Source of the DNA: Bacillus australimaris
GTDB taxonomy: Bacteria; Bacillota; Bacilli; Bacillales; Bacillaceae
Direction: 5' to 3'
Assembly: GCF_001307105.1 (NCBI RefSeq)
Contig: NZ_LGYN01000004.1
Span: forward strand, 1 to 55,106
DNA length: 55,106 bases
The translations under genes were made by a program, and so were the position numbers. Within the stretch, counting starts at the first letter, position 1, and the number at the start of each line of letters is the position of its first letter. Below the pieces are notes generated by a model. The model saw nothing but the letters and a program-made list of their open reading frames with translations. It was not told the DNA's origin and searched no databases. Of this stretch, positions 20,404 through 31,089 are shown one piece after another.

Positions 20404-20799
20404 TTATCCTCTTCTTGCTCCGCGCCCCCCACGTTTTGATTCCGTGTTACGTTTTAAAGATGTTAAGCGGTCTTCGCTATCTTTTAAGAATTTGTTCATT
20501 TTTTGTTCAAACGATTCCTTCGGACGGAAATCATTTCTGCTCGGTCTTGCTTGTTGTTGAGGACGATCTTTTGCTTTTTTAATGGACAAGCCGATTTTAC
20601 CGTCTTTTTCAACGTTAATCACTTTCACTTCAACTTGTTCACCGACTTTTAAATGCTCATTAATATCTTTTACATAGTTATCGGCTACCTCACTGATATG
20701 AACGAGACCAGTTGAACCGCCTGGCAACTCCACAAAAGCTCCAAAATTTGTAATGCCCGTAACTTTCCCTTGTAACTTGCTGCCAACTTCAATCGACAT
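20404..20799 (-). CDS. yabR: YabR, S1-domain RNA-binding protein
   Basis: A 131-residue cytoplasmic protein. The S1 OB-fold fills residues 1-72 (GKVTGITNFGAFVELPGG, GLVHISEV, KVINVEKDGKIGLSIKK). A basic, glycine- and arginine-rich tail (RGGRGARRG) follows and suits RNA or ribosome binding. B. subtilis YabR and its paralogue YugI belong to the general stress protein 13 family, whose exact role is not settled. It has its own near-perfect promoter and terminator, so it is expressed separately from divIC. Confidence 0.93.
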   Translation of the reverse strand: MSIEVGSKLQGKVTGITNFGAFVELPGGSTGLVHISEVADNYVKDINEHLKVGEQVEVKVINVEKDGKIGLSIKKAKDRPQQQARPSRNDFRPKESFEQKMNKFLKDSEDRLTSLKRNTESKRGGRGARRG

Positions 20800-20846
20800 A
20801 AAAAAAGTGCTCCTCCTTAGACTTATAAAAAAATCTCATTTGTTCA

Positions 20847-20876
20847 ATTATACATAAACTGAATTTTAAGTGTCAA
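20847..20876 (-). promoter_or_regulatory. yabR promoter (SigA)
   Basis: On the minus strand perfect TTGACA (20871-20876) and perfect TATAAT (20847-20852) are 18 bases apart. It starts 5 bases after the divIC stop. Confidence 0.88.
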
Positions 20877-20881
20877 CAAGG

Positions 20882-21256
20882 CTAATCGCTCTTATTGCCC
20901 ACATCAAAGATTTTTTCGCCTTTTTTGGACATATAATAGTCACGTCGTGCCAGTTCGAGCACGTATTCCTTGCTTTTCAGCTTCTTAATTTCATCAGAAA
21001 TATCTTCCTGCTTTGTTTGTAATTGCTTCAACTCTTTTTGGAGTACAACCTTCTTCTCTTCTTTTTCCTTTAGTGAGGAAGATTGCGACCAGAGGGCACT
21101 TGTCACCAAGACAGCAAACATAAGCACGATTACACCAAACACGGTAAGCCTTCTAAGGAGTCCGCGACGTTTGCGTTTTAAGCGCTGAGCTTGCTGTTCC
21201 ATTTGTTTTTGATACTCATTTTGAATTTGTGCAATATTTCTTTTTCTATTGTTCAA
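20882..21256 (-). CDS. divIC: Cell division protein DivIC (FtsB-like)
   Basis: A 124-residue bitopic membrane protein of the divisome. A short basic cytoplasmic N terminus is followed by one membrane helix (about residues 36-56, LTVFGVIVLMFAVLVTSALW) and an external coiled coil (about 60-100). It works with FtsL and DivIB at the septum. The start codon is TTG with AGGAGG upstream. It follows yabQ by 18 bases. Confidence 0.95.
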   Translation of the reverse strand: MNNRKRNIAQIQNEYQKQMEQQAQRLKRKRRGLLRRLTVFGVIVLMFAVLVTSALWSQSSSLKEKEEKKVVLQKELKQLQTKQEDISDEIKKLKSKEYVLELARRDYYMSKKGEKIFDVGNKSD

Positions 21257-21274
21257 GGTTGAAGGCCTCCTCTC

Positions 21275-21913
21275 TTACTTTGTCCAGAATTGTTTCCATT
21301 TCGTTTTGATGGTACCAGATAATTTCTTGGTCCCTTGTAAAATTCCTGCTCCTTTTGAGAAAAACAATCTCATTGATGTTCGCCATTTTTCGGGAATCCG
21401 ATGAATAATGGTCACATTAAGTAACCAGATGAGCGGATAACAAACAATCGACAGCACCTTCCACACGAGCCGAAACGTAAAACGAACAAGACGTAAGAGC
21501 GAGTGGAGCAAGAACAGAATAGCACTTATGACCAATGTGATCATCCAGCGGATCGGCTGGAAGACAATCGACATGACCAGCCTTTTTAGGAAGAGTACGG
21601 TCTGGTATACACACATCATGATAAACTTGAGAATGTTGAGATACAGCTGTTTCATCAATGCCTGATACATCGAGAAACCTAGAGCAACGGCTAGAAAAAT
21701 ATAAAGCCTGAATTCCCCTTCATTTGTCAGCAGCAGGACGTAAAAGAATAAGAGACCCTGTACCATCCAAAAAAGGAGATCGTGAATGACCAAAAGCCAT
21801 TTTGCTGTTTTTTCCCGGTTCACAAACAGCTTGTACGTATCAAGCGATGCGCCCAGCCAGATGCCCATCGCCGCCATGGAAAGCATCGTATAAAACTGGA
21901 CTGTCAGCGTCAT
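21275..21913 (-). CDS. yabQ: Sporulation cortex protein YabQ
   Basis: A 212-residue multi-pass membrane protein. Hydrophobic segments lie at about 8-25, 40-60, 67-85 and 100-165, and the C terminus is basic. B. subtilis YabQ is a SigE product in the mother cell needed for cortex formation. It overlaps yabP by 4 bases (ATGA), and the two form a small sporulation unit. Confidence 0.93.
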   Translation of the reverse strand: MTLTVQFYTMLSMAAMGIWLGASLDTYKLFVNREKTAKWLLVIHDLLFWMVQGLLFFYVLLLTNEGEFRLYIFLAVALGFSMYQALMKQLYLNILKFIMMCVYQTVLFLKRLVMSIVFQPIRWMITLVISAILFLLHSLLRLVRFTFRLVWKVLSIVCYPLIWLLNVTIIHRIPEKWRTSMRLFFSKGAGILQGTKKLSGTIKTKWKQFWTK

Positions 21914-22218
21914 TTAAACAGCTTGCTAAAAAATCCTTTAGCTTTCTCCCCGTGCTGCTCATCTACATAAATTAAATCAAAGACTCGCCCTTTGATTGAC
22001 ACAACGCCCTTTTCGACGTCTAAGTTCTTCATTTGCAGATTTTCTCCGCGGATGGCGAGAATCCCCATGACCGTCTCCAGCAGAAATTCTTCACTATCAA
22101 AGCTTTCCACTTGTTTGACGCCGGTAATATCTAAATGCTTTCTGTTTCGCATTGTGACATTGTGCTCCGCTTCTGATGACAGCTTCGTACCTTGAGGTTG
22201 GTTATAATATTGATTCAT
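21910..22218 (-). CDS. yabP: Sporulation protein YabP
   Basis: A 102-residue protein of the YabP/YqfC family. The core (about 25-90) contains the family pattern RKHLDITGVKQVESFDSEEF and a C-terminal strand region. B. subtilis YabP is needed for cortex assembly together with YabQ. The ATG has a GGGGG site upstream. A SigE-like -10 lies just before the gene, which suits mother-cell expression. Confidence 0.93.
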   Translation of the reverse strand: MNQYYNQPQGTKLSSEAEHNVTMRNRKHLDITGVKQVESFDSEEFLLETVMGILAIRGENLQMKNLDVEKGVVSIKGRVFDLIYVDEQHGEKAKGFFSKLFK

Positions 22219-22256
22219 TTATACATCCCCCATATCTCATACTTGCATGTTACTGC

Positions 22257-22264
22257 ATTGTATG
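22257..22264 (-). promoter_or_regulatory. Possible SigE -10 element before yabP
   Basis: On the minus strand CATACAAT is an exact match to the SigE -10 consensus, 38 bases before the yabP start. I do not see a good -35 at the right distance. B. subtilis yabP and yabQ are known SigE genes. Confidence 0.5.
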
Positions 22265-22291
22265 TGGTAAGAGGGTCATTTAGAACAAGCC

Positions 22292-22552
22292 CTATTCTGC
22301 TGTTTTTTCTTCTTTTAGCACAGTATACATGCCAGCAGCTTCTTCTTTTTTCGTCGTATCCTTTAACTCGTTGACTTGAACAGTCACAAGTTTTTGACCA
22401 AAGCGGATTTGAAGCTCGTCTCCTTCTTTCACGTCAGAGCTAGCTTTCGCCTGTGTTCCGTTAATAGAAATTCTGCCTTGATCTGCTACTTCTTTTGCTA
22501 ATGTTCTTCTTTTAATTAAGCGAGACACTTTTAAAAATTTATCTAGTCTCAT
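22292..22552 (-). CDS. rqcP: RqcP (YabO), S4-domain ribosome quality-control protein
   Basis: An 86-residue RNA-binding protein, mostly an S4 domain ([26 protein letters not shown] and following). In B. subtilis it binds stalled 50S subunits with RqcH and helps add alanine tails to stuck nascent chains. The ATG at 22552 has GAGGGG 7 bases upstream and overlaps the mazG stop (ATGA). It belongs to the Hsp15 family. Proximity to pth, which releases peptidyl-tRNA, is a thematic link. Confidence 0.94.
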   Translation of the reverse strand: MRLDKFLKVSRLIKRRTLAKEVADQGRISINGTQAKASSDVKEGDELQIRFGQKLVTVQVNELKDTTKKEEAAGMYTVLKEEKTAE

Positions 22553-24033
22553 GTGTGTTCCCCTCTTTCTATACGTTTGGCATCGTTCCATAAATCGTCC
22601 ATTTCCTCTAGCGTTAAGTCATCTAATGAACGGCCCATGTCCTTTGCTTTTTGTTCGATATGCTGAAAGCGCCGCATGAATTTCGTGTTGGCAGAAGCAA
22701 GCGCCGTTTCAGGCTCTAGGTGATAGAACCTTCCTATGTTGACGAGAACAAACAAAAGATCTCCAAATTCATCTTTCATCTGCTTCGTTGCACCTTCGTC
22801 CGTCTTCTCTGCCACTTCAACGAGAAATTCCTGCTTTTCTTCTTCGTATTTGTTCCAAATATCTTGAACATCTGTCCAATCGAAGCCCACTTTGGCAGCT
22901 TTCTTTTGGAGTTTGTATGCCTTTGTTAGTGCTGGAAGTGTCGCCGGAATCGATTGTAAAATAGAACTGGCCCGCTCCGGCTTCTCCTGCTGTTTGATTT
23001 TTTCCCAGTTGGCAACCACATCTGCTGCCTCAGAAACATTCGTGTCACCAAATACGTGGGGATGTCGCCGAATCATTTTTTCTGTGACATGCTGAATGAC
23101 GTCATCGATTGAGAAATAGCCGTCATCTTCACCAATTTGAGCGTGAAGCAACACCTGCAACAACACATCACCGAGCTCTTCTACCATATGATCTGGGTCA
23201 TCTTCATCTATCGCTTCAAGCAGTTCATAGCATTCTTCAATTAAATATGGTTTGAGTGACTCATTGGTTTGTTTTTGATCCCATGGACAGCCTTCAGGAC
23301 CTCTTAATGTACGTATGACGTCACGGAAGGTGTCAAATTGTTGATAAAGCAGCTGTTCATCTTGAATCGGAGGTACATATACACTCGTTAAGTTATTTAT
23401 CGACACATCTCGATCAAGTTCAAATAAAGGAACGGCGGTAATCTGTTCCTGACTGCTTCCCGCTGCCGTCACAATATAGACTTTATAATCGTCAGGGAGC
23501 TTTTCCATCAGCGTGAGCTTCACATTCGAAGCTGTCATCTGATCATATACCTGACAAATCAGAACATGCTGGGTTAATTTCAAGTCTTCCGCTCTCATAT
23601 CCCCTGCATCAACAAATTGTAACCCCTCGATAGGGTCAATCTGCAAGGAGTTAAATGTCGCATCTAGAAAGCTTTGTCCACCAGCAACAGACACCTCAAT
23701 CCCGCGCTCTTGCTGCTGGGCGACGAGCAGCTGCACGGTCTTTTCTGCCACAAATGGATGACCTGGAACAGCGTACACAATATCCTTTTCCGCAGCCTCT
23801 GCAAACAAGATTTCAGTAATTTCCTGATACACCTGTTCAAATTGATCGTGCTTTTCATAAATCTCATCAAAAAAGGTCAGAGCTGGGATCTCCTGCATCA
23901 ACTCTGCGGTTAGCGGATGATCCTGCGTTCTCATAAATACTTCTTTCGCCTGCTTCAGCTGCTTATATACACCGAGCGTCAGCTGATCCATGTCGCCTGC
24001 CCCGAGACCGACGACGGTAATCTTACCTGCCAT
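22549..24033 (-). CDS. mazG: MazG family nucleotide pyrophosphohydrolase fused to a tetrapyrrole-methylase-like domain (YabN)
   Basis: A two-domain protein of 494 residues. The N-terminal half (about 1-225) resembles tetrapyrrole methylases ([18 protein letters not shown]). The C-terminal half has two MazG units with the metal motif [11 protein letters not shown]...[13 protein letters not shown] and a second [11 protein letters not shown]. MazG enzymes hydrolyse nucleoside triphosphates; the role of the methylase-like part is unknown. The gene overlaps yabM by 11 bases and rqcP by 4. Confidence 0.94.
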   Translation of the reverse strand: MAGKITVVGLGAGDMDQLTLGVYKQLKQAKEVFMRTQDHPLTAELMQEIPALTFFDEIYEKHDQFEQVYQEITEILFAEAAEKDIVYAVPGHPFVAEKTVQLLVAQQQERGIEVSVAGGQSFLDATFNSLQIDPIEGLQFVDAGDMRAEDLKLTQHVLICQVYDQMTASNVKLTLMEKLPDDYKVYIVTAAGSSQEQITAVPLFELDRDVSINNLTSVYVPPIQDEQLLYQQFDTFRDVIRTLRGPEGCPWDQKQTNESLKPYLIEECYELLEAIDEDDPDHMVEELGDVLLQVLLHAQIGEDDGYFSIDDVIQHVTEKMIRRHPHVFGDTNVSEAADVVANWEKIKQQEKPERASSILQSIPATLPALTKAYKLQKKAAKVGFDWTDVQDIWNKYEEEKQEFLVEVAEKTDEGATKQMKDEFGDLLFVLVNIGRFYHLEPETALASANTKFMRRFQHIEQKAKDMGRSLDDLTLEEMDDLWNDAKRIERGEHT

Positions 24034-25627
24034 TTTGATTCCCTCTCATCTGTTTAAAATATAAAATCTTTTCTCCTAATGGAATGAGTCTCCATTCCTC
24101 GTCCGTAAATACTTCTAGCTTAAGAATACTATATAAAAAGGCGAAACCACCAATAAAAACTGATGTCAGGCTCTCTAAAACGGAAAACGGACGTTTTTCA
24201 AAGGGGATGACCCAGGAAAACAAAGTCTGATACCCTATTAAGATAATGGCCATGAAGGCGGCCGATAAAAGAATTTTCAATGGGAATAGCTCTCTCAATG
24301 AAATCCACCCTTTATGCTTCAAATAAACGGCATTGAGCACTGCTGCTGCGAGAAAACCACATACAGTTGACCATGCGGCACCGTGTATGCCAAATAAAGG
24401 GACTAGTCCAATCGTGAGTACCCATTTCACTAGCACACTGAGGATCACCACAACAGCGGGATACACGGGATGCCCGAGCCCTTGCAGTAAAGCCGTTTGC
24501 GTAATGGCGATCGATGTAAAGGCGATCGATATACAGAATATTTGCAGGGCGTCTGTGCCTAAATCATTACGAAATAGCATTGTATTTACTGGTGATAGAA
24601 TACAAATCAGCCCGACAGCAGAACCAATTCCCAACACTGACGTGGTCTTAATCGATGTACGAATTTTTTGCCGTAGCGCTGTATGCTCTCCCTTCCTCAC
24701 GGCCGCTGATAAAAATGGCACAAGAGAGGTTCCAATGCTGATGGCAAACACCGTTCCGAGCTGTAAGAAAGGCTGACCTCGGTCATACACACCTTTCGCC
24801 GCCTTTGCGGCAGCTTCACTCAGACCCTCGCTGCGCAGCAGCGCATACAGATGAAAAGCATCAATCATTTGCATCCATAAAATGAGCAATCCACTGACAC
24901 AAATCGTCAAAGTATACAGCACCAAGCTCTTCAAAACATCCTTTCTCCGAAGAGTCGGCTGTTTCACTGACATACTTTTAGCAGACTGTTTTTGATAGGT
25001 CAGCCATAGAAAAAACAGGAGAATGAGCGAGGTCGCACTTCCCGCGATAGAAGAGAAAACTGCCCCCGCCCCTGTTTCATAAAGCGAATAGCCATGCCTC
25101 ACGAAATAGAAGGATAAAACAAGCAGGACACCGACCCTGATGAGCTGCTCAATCAATTGAGAAATAGCCGTTGGAAGCATCAAACCGTCACTCTGAAAAA
25201 CGCCTCTCAGCATCACAGTGAGCGGCAAAAATAGAAACACAAAGGCACTCATCTGGATGAGCAAAATTAATTGGCTGTCTGCCATAAGGCTCGCAATTCT
25301 GCCTGCTCCTATGTAAAGGCAAAGAAATAAGACCAGGCTCAGTAAAGTGATATATACCAAGGATACCCTTGTAATGATCCGTCGATTCTCATCCCCATGC
25401 TCACTCAAAAGCTTGGACACCATGACAGGAAAACCTGTTGTGCCAAGCATGATGGCAATGCCAAGGAATGGATATACCTGCTGATAAATATAAAACCCTG
25501 TGTCCCCTACGATGTTTTGAAACGGGACACGGTAAACGGCACTTAATATCTTTGATAACAAGCCTGCGATGGTCAAAATCACCGCACCCTGGAAAAGCCA
25601 ATGAGGCTGATTCACAGCATTTTTCAT
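24023..25627 (-). CDS. yabM: YabM, MurJ/SpoVB-family polysaccharide flippase
   Basis: A 534-residue integral membrane protein with about 14 predicted helices of the MOP superfamily. The N terminus (GAVILTIAGLLSKILSAVYRVPFQNIVG) carries the SpoVB-type signature. Related proteins flip lipid-linked cell-wall precursors; B. subtilis has several paralogues (SpoVB, YtgP/MurJ, YkvU, YabM), and YabM's own substrate is not certain. It is the first of the overlapping yabM-mazG-rqcP group. Confidence 0.9.
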   Translation of the reverse strand: MKNAVNQPHWLFQGAVILTIAGLLSKILSAVYRVPFQNIVGDTGFYIYQQVYPFLGIAIMLGTTGFPVMVSKLLSEHGDENRRIITRVSLVYITLLSLVLFLCLYIGAGRIASLMADSQLILLIQMSAFVFLFLPLTVMLRGVFQSDGLMLPTAISQLIEQLIRVGVLLVLSFYFVRHGYSLYETGAGAVFSSIAGSATSLILLFFLWLTYQKQSAKSMSVKQPTLRRKDVLKSLVLYTLTICVSGLLILWMQMIDAFHLYALLRSEGLSEAAAKAAKGVYDRGQPFLQLGTVFAISIGTSLVPFLSAAVRKGEHTALRQKIRTSIKTTSVLGIGSAVGLICILSPVNTMLFRNDLGTDALQIFCISIAFTSIAITQTALLQGLGHPVYPAVVVILSVLVKWVLTIGLVPLFGIHGAAWSTVCGFLAAAVLNAVYLKHKGWISLRELFPLKILLSAAFMAIILIGYQTLFSWVIPFEKRPFSVLESLTSVFIGGFAFLYSILKLEVFTDEEWRLIPLGEKILYFKQMRGNQNGR

Positions 25628-25747
25628 GGATGACTCCTTTAAATAGATCTACAGTTAAACGCACTCATTATATCATACGTGAATAAAAAGTCGTTTCTTT
25701 CTAACGAGTAGACGGTACATGTTTCGTTTTGTTTCATTCCATATAAA

Positions 25748-25785
25748 AAACGCCGACAAAATCAAATGATTTCATCGGCATTCTT
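25748..25785 (-). terminator. spoVT terminator
   Basis: On the minus strand TGCCGATGAAATCA pairs with TGATTTTGTCGGCG (G-U pairs) and is followed by TTTTTTAT. Confidence 0.85.
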
Positions 25786-25818
25786 TCGTGTTATCAAAAT
25801 GATATAGAATTATTAGAC

Positions 25819-26355
25819 CTAATGTTCCATTTGACGGGCTAAGAAGCCAGCTGCCGTTTCTGCCGCTTTATGCTCCACTTCTCCCATTGAACGCTCTTTA
25901 GAAAATAAAACGACGGCGCCAATCGGATCTCCGTTTGCAACAATAGGTGCAATGGTATAAGCAGATACGTCATCATCAATACCATCGACTAGTTGAATTT
26001 CTTTTTTGCTTTCTTCTAACACAGAATTACGCTGATCCATTGTTCGTTCGAGTAAATCACTGATGGATTTGTTTAAGTACTCTTTTTTCGAACTGCCGGA
26101 TACAGCAATATACGTATCTCGATCACAGATCAGGATGGAATGACCCAAACTGTCGAATAATGCATCAGCATATTCCTTCGCAAAGTCTCCTAGCTCACTA
26201 ATCGGCGAATACTTCTTCAAAATCACTTCTCCATCGCGGTCGACGAAAATCTCAAGCGGATCTCCTTCTCGGATGCGCAATGTTCTGCGGATCTCCTTCG
26301 GAATAACCACTCTACCTAGATCATCGATGCGGCGTACAATTCCAGTTGCTTTCAT
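25819..26355 (-). CDS. spoVT: Stage V sporulation protein T, forespore regulator
   Basis: A 178-residue transcription factor that adjusts SigG-dependent genes in the forespore. The N-terminal AbrB-type swapped-hairpin DNA-binding domain (residues 1-50, KATGIVRRIDDLGRVVIPKEIRRTL) is nearly the same motif as AbrB in this window. A C-terminal GAF-like domain (about 60-178) follows. The length matches B. subtilis. A SigG-type promoter is present upstream. Confidence 0.97.
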   Translation of the reverse strand: MKATGIVRRIDDLGRVVIPKEIRRTLRIREGDPLEIFVDRDGEVILKKYSPISELGDFAKEYADALFDSLGHSILICDRDTYIAVSGSSKKEYLNKSISDLLERTMDQRNSVLEESKKEIQLVDGIDDDVSAYTIAPIVANGDPIGAVVLFSKERSMGEVEHKAAETAAGFLARQMEH

Positions 26356-26391
26356 TCACTGCTGCCTCTCTTTCGTTTGATGATGTGTTGG

Positions 26392-26422
26392 GTGAATGGA
26401 ACAAAAGCGTCCACTTTATGCA
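26392..26422 (-). promoter_or_regulatory. spoVT promoter (SigG)
   Basis: On the minus strand TGCATA (26417-26422) and CATTCAC (26392-26398) are 18 bases apart, close to SigG TGHATR-N17/18-CATWMTA. It lies 36 bases before the spoVT start, consistent with known SigG control. Confidence 0.75.
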
Positions 26423-26494
26423 ACATTCACCACTTGACCCTGAGTTTAGTATCCGTCACATCAAACGTAATATACACGAGAGACAAACAAAATT

Positions 26495-29400
26495 TTATGA
26501 AGAAGGAATGGTTTCTTTTTTCACATCTTGCAGGCCTCGAAGCATACTCAGAACGACCTCAAGCCATTCCTCCGTTTTCTTGCCCTTCGTTTGAACAGAA
26601 ATAATCAGCTTGCTTCCTTCCATTCCCAAACCAATCTCACGTCCATATTTACTGCCGAGCTCAAATAATTTTTGACCGTCGATTTCACTGCTTGCTTGCT
26701 CTTGAAGTGTGAGTCTGACAATCCCTTTCTCCATCTTAATCAGTTCCACACGTTCCTGAATTGCGTACACTTTCATCGTCGCAATTGTGAACAAGTCAGC
26801 CACTTCTTGCGGATATTCACCAAATCGGTCAATCATTTCATCTTCAAGCTCTTTTCGCTCTTCAATTGATCCGATTGCTCTAAACTGCTTATACATCTCA
26901 ATCTTTTGCTTGCCGTCGGAAATATAAGTGTCCGGAATGTAAGCATCAATTTGCAGATCAATTTCTGGCTCGAATTTATCTTGAGCCGTTGTATCGCCTC
27001 TTCTTTCCTCAATGGCTTCCTTCAACATTTGAGAGTAGAGGTCGAATCCGACGGAATCAATGAAACCATGCTGCTGAGCACCAAGTAAGTTCCCTGCTCC
27101 TCGAATCGTTAAATCACGCATCGCAATTTTAAATCCTGATCCAAGCTCAGTGAATTCTTTAATGGCTTGAAGTCTTTTCTCCGCTACTTCAGAAAGAACT
27201 TTATCTTTTCGATACGTGAAATAAGCATAAGCGACACGATTCGAGCGCCCGACTCGTCCTCTTAGCTGGTACAGCTGAGATAGCCCCATTTTATCGGCAT
27301 CGTGCACAATGAGCGTATTCACATTTGGAATATCGACTCCCGTTTCAATGATGGTGGTGCTGACTAATACATCTGATTCACCTTCAAGGAAATTGATCAT
27401 CACTGATTCCAGCTCGTTCTCACTCATTTTCCCATGTGCATAGCTGACTTTTGCATCTGGGACTAGCATGGAGATTTCATCTGCTTTCCGTTCAATATCC
27501 TCAACGCGGTTGTAAAGGAAATAAACTTGACCGCCGCGTGCTAATTCTCGCTCAATCGCTTCTCTGACTAAAGCGCCATTGTACTCGACCACATAGGTTT
27601 GAACAGGGAATCGATTTTCAGGCGGTGTTTCAATAACGGATAAATCCCGCACGCCAAGCATGGACATATGAAGCGTACGCGGAATTGGCGTAGCCGTTAA
27701 TGTCAATACATCGATATTGGCTTTCATCTGCTTAATTTTCTCTTTATGTGTCACACCAAAACGCTGTTCCTCATCAATGATCAACAGCCCTAAATCCTTG
27801 TAGACAATGTCTTTAGAAAGAAGACGATGTGTGCCGATGACCATATCAATCGTTCCATTTTTTAACCCTTTTAACGTTTCCGTTGTTTCTTTTCTTGTAC
27901 GGAAACGGCTAAGCTGAGCGATTTTAACAGGGTAGTCTTGGAATCGGTCCATAATAGTATCAAAATGCTGCTGCGCTAAGATGGTTGTCGGAACAAGCAG
28001 AGCTACCTGTTTCCCATCAGCAATTGCTTTAAAGGCCGCTCGAATCGCCACCTCTGTTTTTCCGTATCCCACATCTCCACAAAGCAGGCGGTCCATTGGA
28101 CGCTCCCGTTCCATGTCCTGTTTGATTTCGTGAATCGAACGGATTTGATCATCTGTTTCCTGATAAGGGAACGCAGATTCAAACTGACGCTGCATCTCAT
28201 GGTCAGGCGAGAATGCATATCCTTTGCTTGCCTCACGTTCTGCGTACAGCTTAATCAAATCATCTGCGATATCCTGTACAGATGTTTCAACTTTTTTCTT
28301 CACGCGCTTCCAATCACTGCCGCCTAATTTGTACAGCTTTGGTTCTTTACCTTCTGAGCCTACATACTTCTGTACTTGATCAATTTGTTCAACCGGTACA
28401 TAAAGCTTGTCGCTTCCTTGATAATGAATATTTAAATAATCTTTATGAATGCCGCCAATTTCAAGCGTTTCAATCCCTAAATATTTACCGATCCCGTGGT
28501 TAATGTGCACCACATAATCGCCAACCTGAAGCTCTGAATAGCTTTTAATTCGCTCCGCGTTGGTCAGTTTTTGCTTACGTGCCTGCTTCTTCACGCGTTT
28601 CTTGAAGAGTTCACCTTCTGTGATCACGGCAATTTTTGATAATGGCAATTCAAAGCCTGTTTGCAGCTCACCTTGTAAAATATACACCTGACCGCTGACA
28701 AGCTCAGCGTCTGGTTTCGCAAGAGCCGCTTCAATATCATAATCATGTAACACAGACGACAGCTTTTCTGTCCGCTCTTCATCCGCACCTAAGAAAACAA
28801 CCGTGTATTGTTGTTTTTTATAGCGTTCAATTTCACTCGCAAGCACATTCATCTGCCCATGGAAATTCTGCATTTGCTTACTAGATACATTGACGATATT
28901 TTGCGGATTCGTCTGCTGGACATGTCTCAGGAACAAGGAGTAGTACAGAATAGACCTTGAGTGCTGATTGATCAGTTCTTGGAACGGGAAAGAAAGAGAT
29001 AAATCATGAAGAATATTGCCTTCTTCAAGCAGACTAATTGTCCAATCGGCTTCTTCCTGTTCAAGCTGTTCTTCCATCTCCTGAATTCTACTGATTTCAT
29101 CTAAAATAATAATCGTATCCTGCGATGTGTAATCTAGCAAACTAGCAGGCTTTTCATAGAAATAGGACAGGTACTTCGTCATTTCCTGTGTCACGATGCC
29201 TTCTAACAGCTTCTCTCGATCAGCAGAAATATTTTGATGCAGCAGCTCTTTTTGTTTGTCTGAGTTGAATTTCTTTAAGCTTTTCGCAAGACCTTCATCC
29301 AGCTGTTCAATCGCTCTTACTCGTTCAGGACCCCTGACGATCAACTCTTTTGCCGGACCGATTTTGATCTCTTGAAGTGTCTCTAATGAACGCTGTGTAT

Positions 29401-30028
29401 CTGAGTGGAATGTCCGAATCGAGTCTACTTCTGTATCAAACAGTTCAATACGAATTGGATGGTCTTCCGTTAACGCATAGATATCAATAATTCCTCCACG
29501 CACACTAAAGTCCCCAGGCGCAGCAACCATCGACGTCCGGTCATAACCGATTTGTACGAGCTGTTTTGAAAACGCCTCCAAATCAATTTCTTCACCGATC
29601 TTTAAATGGACCTGACTCTCCTTCCAGAGCTCAACTGGCGGAAGCATCCTGCGCACCGCAGCAGCTGGTGTGACGACAATAGGATTTTCACCATTTGCCA
29701 GTCGATTCAAGACATCTAAACGCTGTGCTCTCAGCTCAGGGCTGGCCACCGCAATTTCTGACGCGATGAGTTCATTGACAGGATAAAGAAGAACCGAGCG
29801 ATCCGGTATAACACTTGCTAGATCATCCGTTACCTTCTGCGCTTGATACAAATTGTGCGTCACAATAAACATTGGCCGTTTGAGTTCGTCTGATATTGCG
29901 GCTGTAAATAAAGATCTGACGGAGCCTGATAGTCCGGCGAGCAACTGTTCTTTTAACCCTTCCTTTAGCCCATTAAAAATGGACTGAAAATCATCACTTT
30001 GTTTGATAAATGATTGTATGTTTTTCAT
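26495..30028 (-). CDS. mfd: Transcription-repair coupling factor
   Basis: Large DNA translocase that removes RNA polymerase stalled at lesions and recruits the UvrABC machinery. The 1177 residues equal the B. subtilis length. The order is: UvrB-like N-terminal module, CarD/RID RNA-polymerase interaction domain ([22 protein letters not shown], about 495-515), then the superfamily 2 helicase motor with Walker A GDVGYGKT, the DEEQ box and RGRVGRSNR motif VI, and the C-terminal TRCF domain. No terminator separates it from spoVT. Confidence 0.98.
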   Translation of the reverse strand: MKNIQSFIKQSDDFQSIFNGLKEGLKEQLLAGLSGSVRSLFTAAISDELKRPMFIVTHNLYQAQKVTDDLASVIPDRSVLLYPVNELIASEIAVASPELRAQRLDVLNRLANGENPIVVTPAAAVRRMLPPVELWKESQVHLKIGEEIDLEAFSKQLVQIGYDRTSMVAAPGDFSVRGGIIDIYALTEDHPIRIELFDTEVDSIRTFHSDTQRSLETLQEIKIGPAKELIVRGPERVRAIEQLDEGLAKSLKKFNSDKQKELLHQNISADREKLLEGIVTQEMTKYLSYFYEKPASLLDYTSQDTIIILDEISRIQEMEEQLEQEEADWTISLLEEGNILHDLSLSFPFQELINQHSRSILYYSLFLRHVQQTNPQNIVNVSSKQMQNFHGQMNVLASEIERYKKQQYTVVFLGADEERTEKLSSVLHDYDIEAALAKPDAELVSGQVYILQGELQTGFELPLSKIAVITEGELFKKRVKKQARKQKLTNAERIKSYSELQVGDYVVHINHGIGKYLGIETLEIGGIHKDYLNIHYQGSDKLYVPVEQIDQVQKYVGSEGKEPKLYKLGGSDWKRVKKKVETSVQDIADDLIKLYAEREASKGYAFSPDHEMQRQFESAFPYQETDDQIRSIHEIKQDMERERPMDRLLCGDVGYGKTEVAIRAAFKAIADGKQVALLVPTTILAQQHFDTIMDRFQDYPVKIAQLSRFRTRKETTETLKGLKNGTIDMVIGTHRLLSKDIVYKDLGLLIIDEEQRFGVTHKEKIKQMKANIDVLTLTATPIPRTLHMSMLGVRDLSVIETPPENRFPVQTYVVEYNGALVREAIERELARGGQVYFLYNRVEDIERKADEISMLVPDAKVSYAHGKMSENELESVMINFLEGESDVLVSTTIIETGVDIPNVNTLIVHDADKMGLSQLYQLRGRVGRSNRVAYAYFTYRKDKVLSEVAEKRLQAIKEFTELGSGFKIAMRDLTIRGAGNLLGAQQHGFIDSVGFDLYSQMLKEAIEERRGDTTAQDKFEPEIDLQIDAYIPDTYISDGKQKIEMYKQFRAIGSIEERKELEDEMIDRFGEYPQEVADLFTIATMKVYAIQERVELIKMEKGIVRLTLQEQASSEIDGQKLFELGSKYGREIGLGMEGSKLIISVQTKGKKTEEWLEVVLSMLRGLQDVKKETIPSS

Positions 30029-30058
30029 TTGGCTCCTCCTCCCTGCTTGTTTAAAACA

Positions 30059-30093
30059 GAAAAACGCTTTGGTCTAATATCTACACCAAAGCT
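30059..30093 (-). terminator. fin terminator
   Basis: On the minus strand GCTTTGGT pairs with ACCAAAGC over a 10-base loop and is followed by GTTTTTC. It falls between fin and mfd. Confidence 0.85.
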
Positions 30094-30096
30094 TTT

Positions 30097-30327
30097 TTAT
30101 TGAATAAAAGTATGATACTGATGGTAATCAGGATTTCTTTCGAGCGCCTCTTGGCAATCCTCACAAATGGTTTGTACATGTAAATCACCATTTTCCCTAT
30201 AAGAAATCATATCGTTTCTTTCCTCATTTGTTAAGTGATGAAATCCAAGTGCTTCACTTTGGACAGCAGATTCATCTAGACTGCCAACCTTTACACCACA
30301 GTGCCGGCAGTAATAATGCAAAGCCAT
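30097..30327 (-). CDS. fin: Fin (YabK), anti-SigF factor
   Basis: A 76-residue zinc-ribbon protein (C7, C10, C55, C58) that binds and inhibits SigF when the forespore switches to SigG. The ATG at 30327 has GGGAGG 7 bases upstream, giving the B. subtilis length. The sequence is close to the B. subtilis protein throughout, including [13 protein letters not shown] and YHTFIQ at the C terminus. It has its own SigF-type promoter overlapping the pth stop, which would create negative feedback. Confidence 0.95.
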   Translation of the reverse strand: MALHYYCRHCGVKVGSLDESAVQSEALGFHHLTNEERNDMISYRENGDLHVQTICEDCQEALERNPDYHQYHTFIQ

Positions 30328-30358
30328 ACGTGATCCTCCCATGCTGAGATTTTATGAT

Positions 30359-30388
30359 CAGTATGTGCTTTGCTTATGATTCTTATAC
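30359..30388 (-). promoter_or_regulatory. fin promoter (SigF)
   Basis: On the minus strand GTATA (30384-30388) and GCACATACTG (30359-30368) are 15 bases apart. The -10 matches the SigF consensus GGNNANAHTR at 9 of 10 positions. The -35 overlaps the pth stop codon. Confidence 0.8.
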
Positions 30389-30949
30389 CTTCTTGTTAAA
30401 ATCATTCATCACTTCTAAAAATGGCTTTGTTAAAGCGGCTTCACATGCCTCGACAGATGATTGAATAGCTGATGCGATGTCAGGCTGTTCCTCTTCTGAG
30501 AAGCGTCCTAGCACGTAATCAACGACCTTCATGCCGTTTTGAGGACGTCCAATGCCGATACGGAATCGGTCAAACTCAGGTGACCCTAAATGCTGAATCA
30601 ACGATTTGATTCCATTATGCCCGCCTGCACTTCCTTTTGTACGTAAACGAATCCGGCCAGTTGGCAAATCAAGATCATCATAGATCACTTTCAAATGTTC
30701 AAGGGGAATATCGTAATAGTCCATCAGCGGACGCACACATTCTCCTGATAAATTCATATATGTAAGCGGCTTTACAAGTAGAACCTTTTGCCCCGAAACA
30801 AACCCAGTTCCAAATTGTCCATGGAATTTGGATTGACTTAAAGGGATATCCCATTTTTTCGATAGTTCATCTATTGTCATAAACCCGACATTATGTCTTG
30901 TTTTTTCATATTCTTTTCCTGGATTACCTAATCCAACGAATGCAATCAT
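30383..30949 (-). CDS. pth: Peptidyl-tRNA hydrolase (SpoVC)
   Basis: Cleaves peptidyl-tRNA released prematurely from ribosomes and recycles the tRNA. It has 188 residues. [18 protein letters not shown] carries the catalytic H19; YDDLDLPTG and [11 protein letters not shown] complete the active site. The ATG at 30949 follows AAAGGAGG at a slightly long 11 bases and matches the family start. In B. subtilis a conditional allele blocked sporulation, hence the name spoVC. It follows ctc. Confidence 0.97.
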   Translation of the reverse strand: MIAFVGLGNPGKEYEKTRHNVGFMTIDELSKKWDIPLSQSKFHGQFGTGFVSGQKVLLVKPLTYMNLSGECVRPLMDYYDIPLEHLKVIYDDLDLPTGRIRLRTKGSAGGHNGIKSLIQHLGSPEFDRFRIGIGRPQNGMKVVDYVLGRFSEEEQPDIASAIQSSVEACEAALTKPFLEVMNDFNKKV

Positions 30950-31047
30950 GAAACCAATAACCTCCTTTGTCACACAGCACACGCCTAAAAAATGAGCCAA
31001 TGGGATTGCCTCATGTAAAAACGTATGAATTCTTTTCATTCTAGCAC

Positions 31048-31077
31048 AAAAGACGCAACCGCGGGAGGGTTACGTCT
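31048..31077 (-). terminator. Possible ctc terminator
   Basis: On the minus strand AGACGTAACC pairs with GGTTGCGTCT across a 7-base loop, but only TTTTG follows, so it may be leaky and allow expression of pth. Confidence 0.65.
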
Positions 31078-31089
31078 CTAAATGACCAG

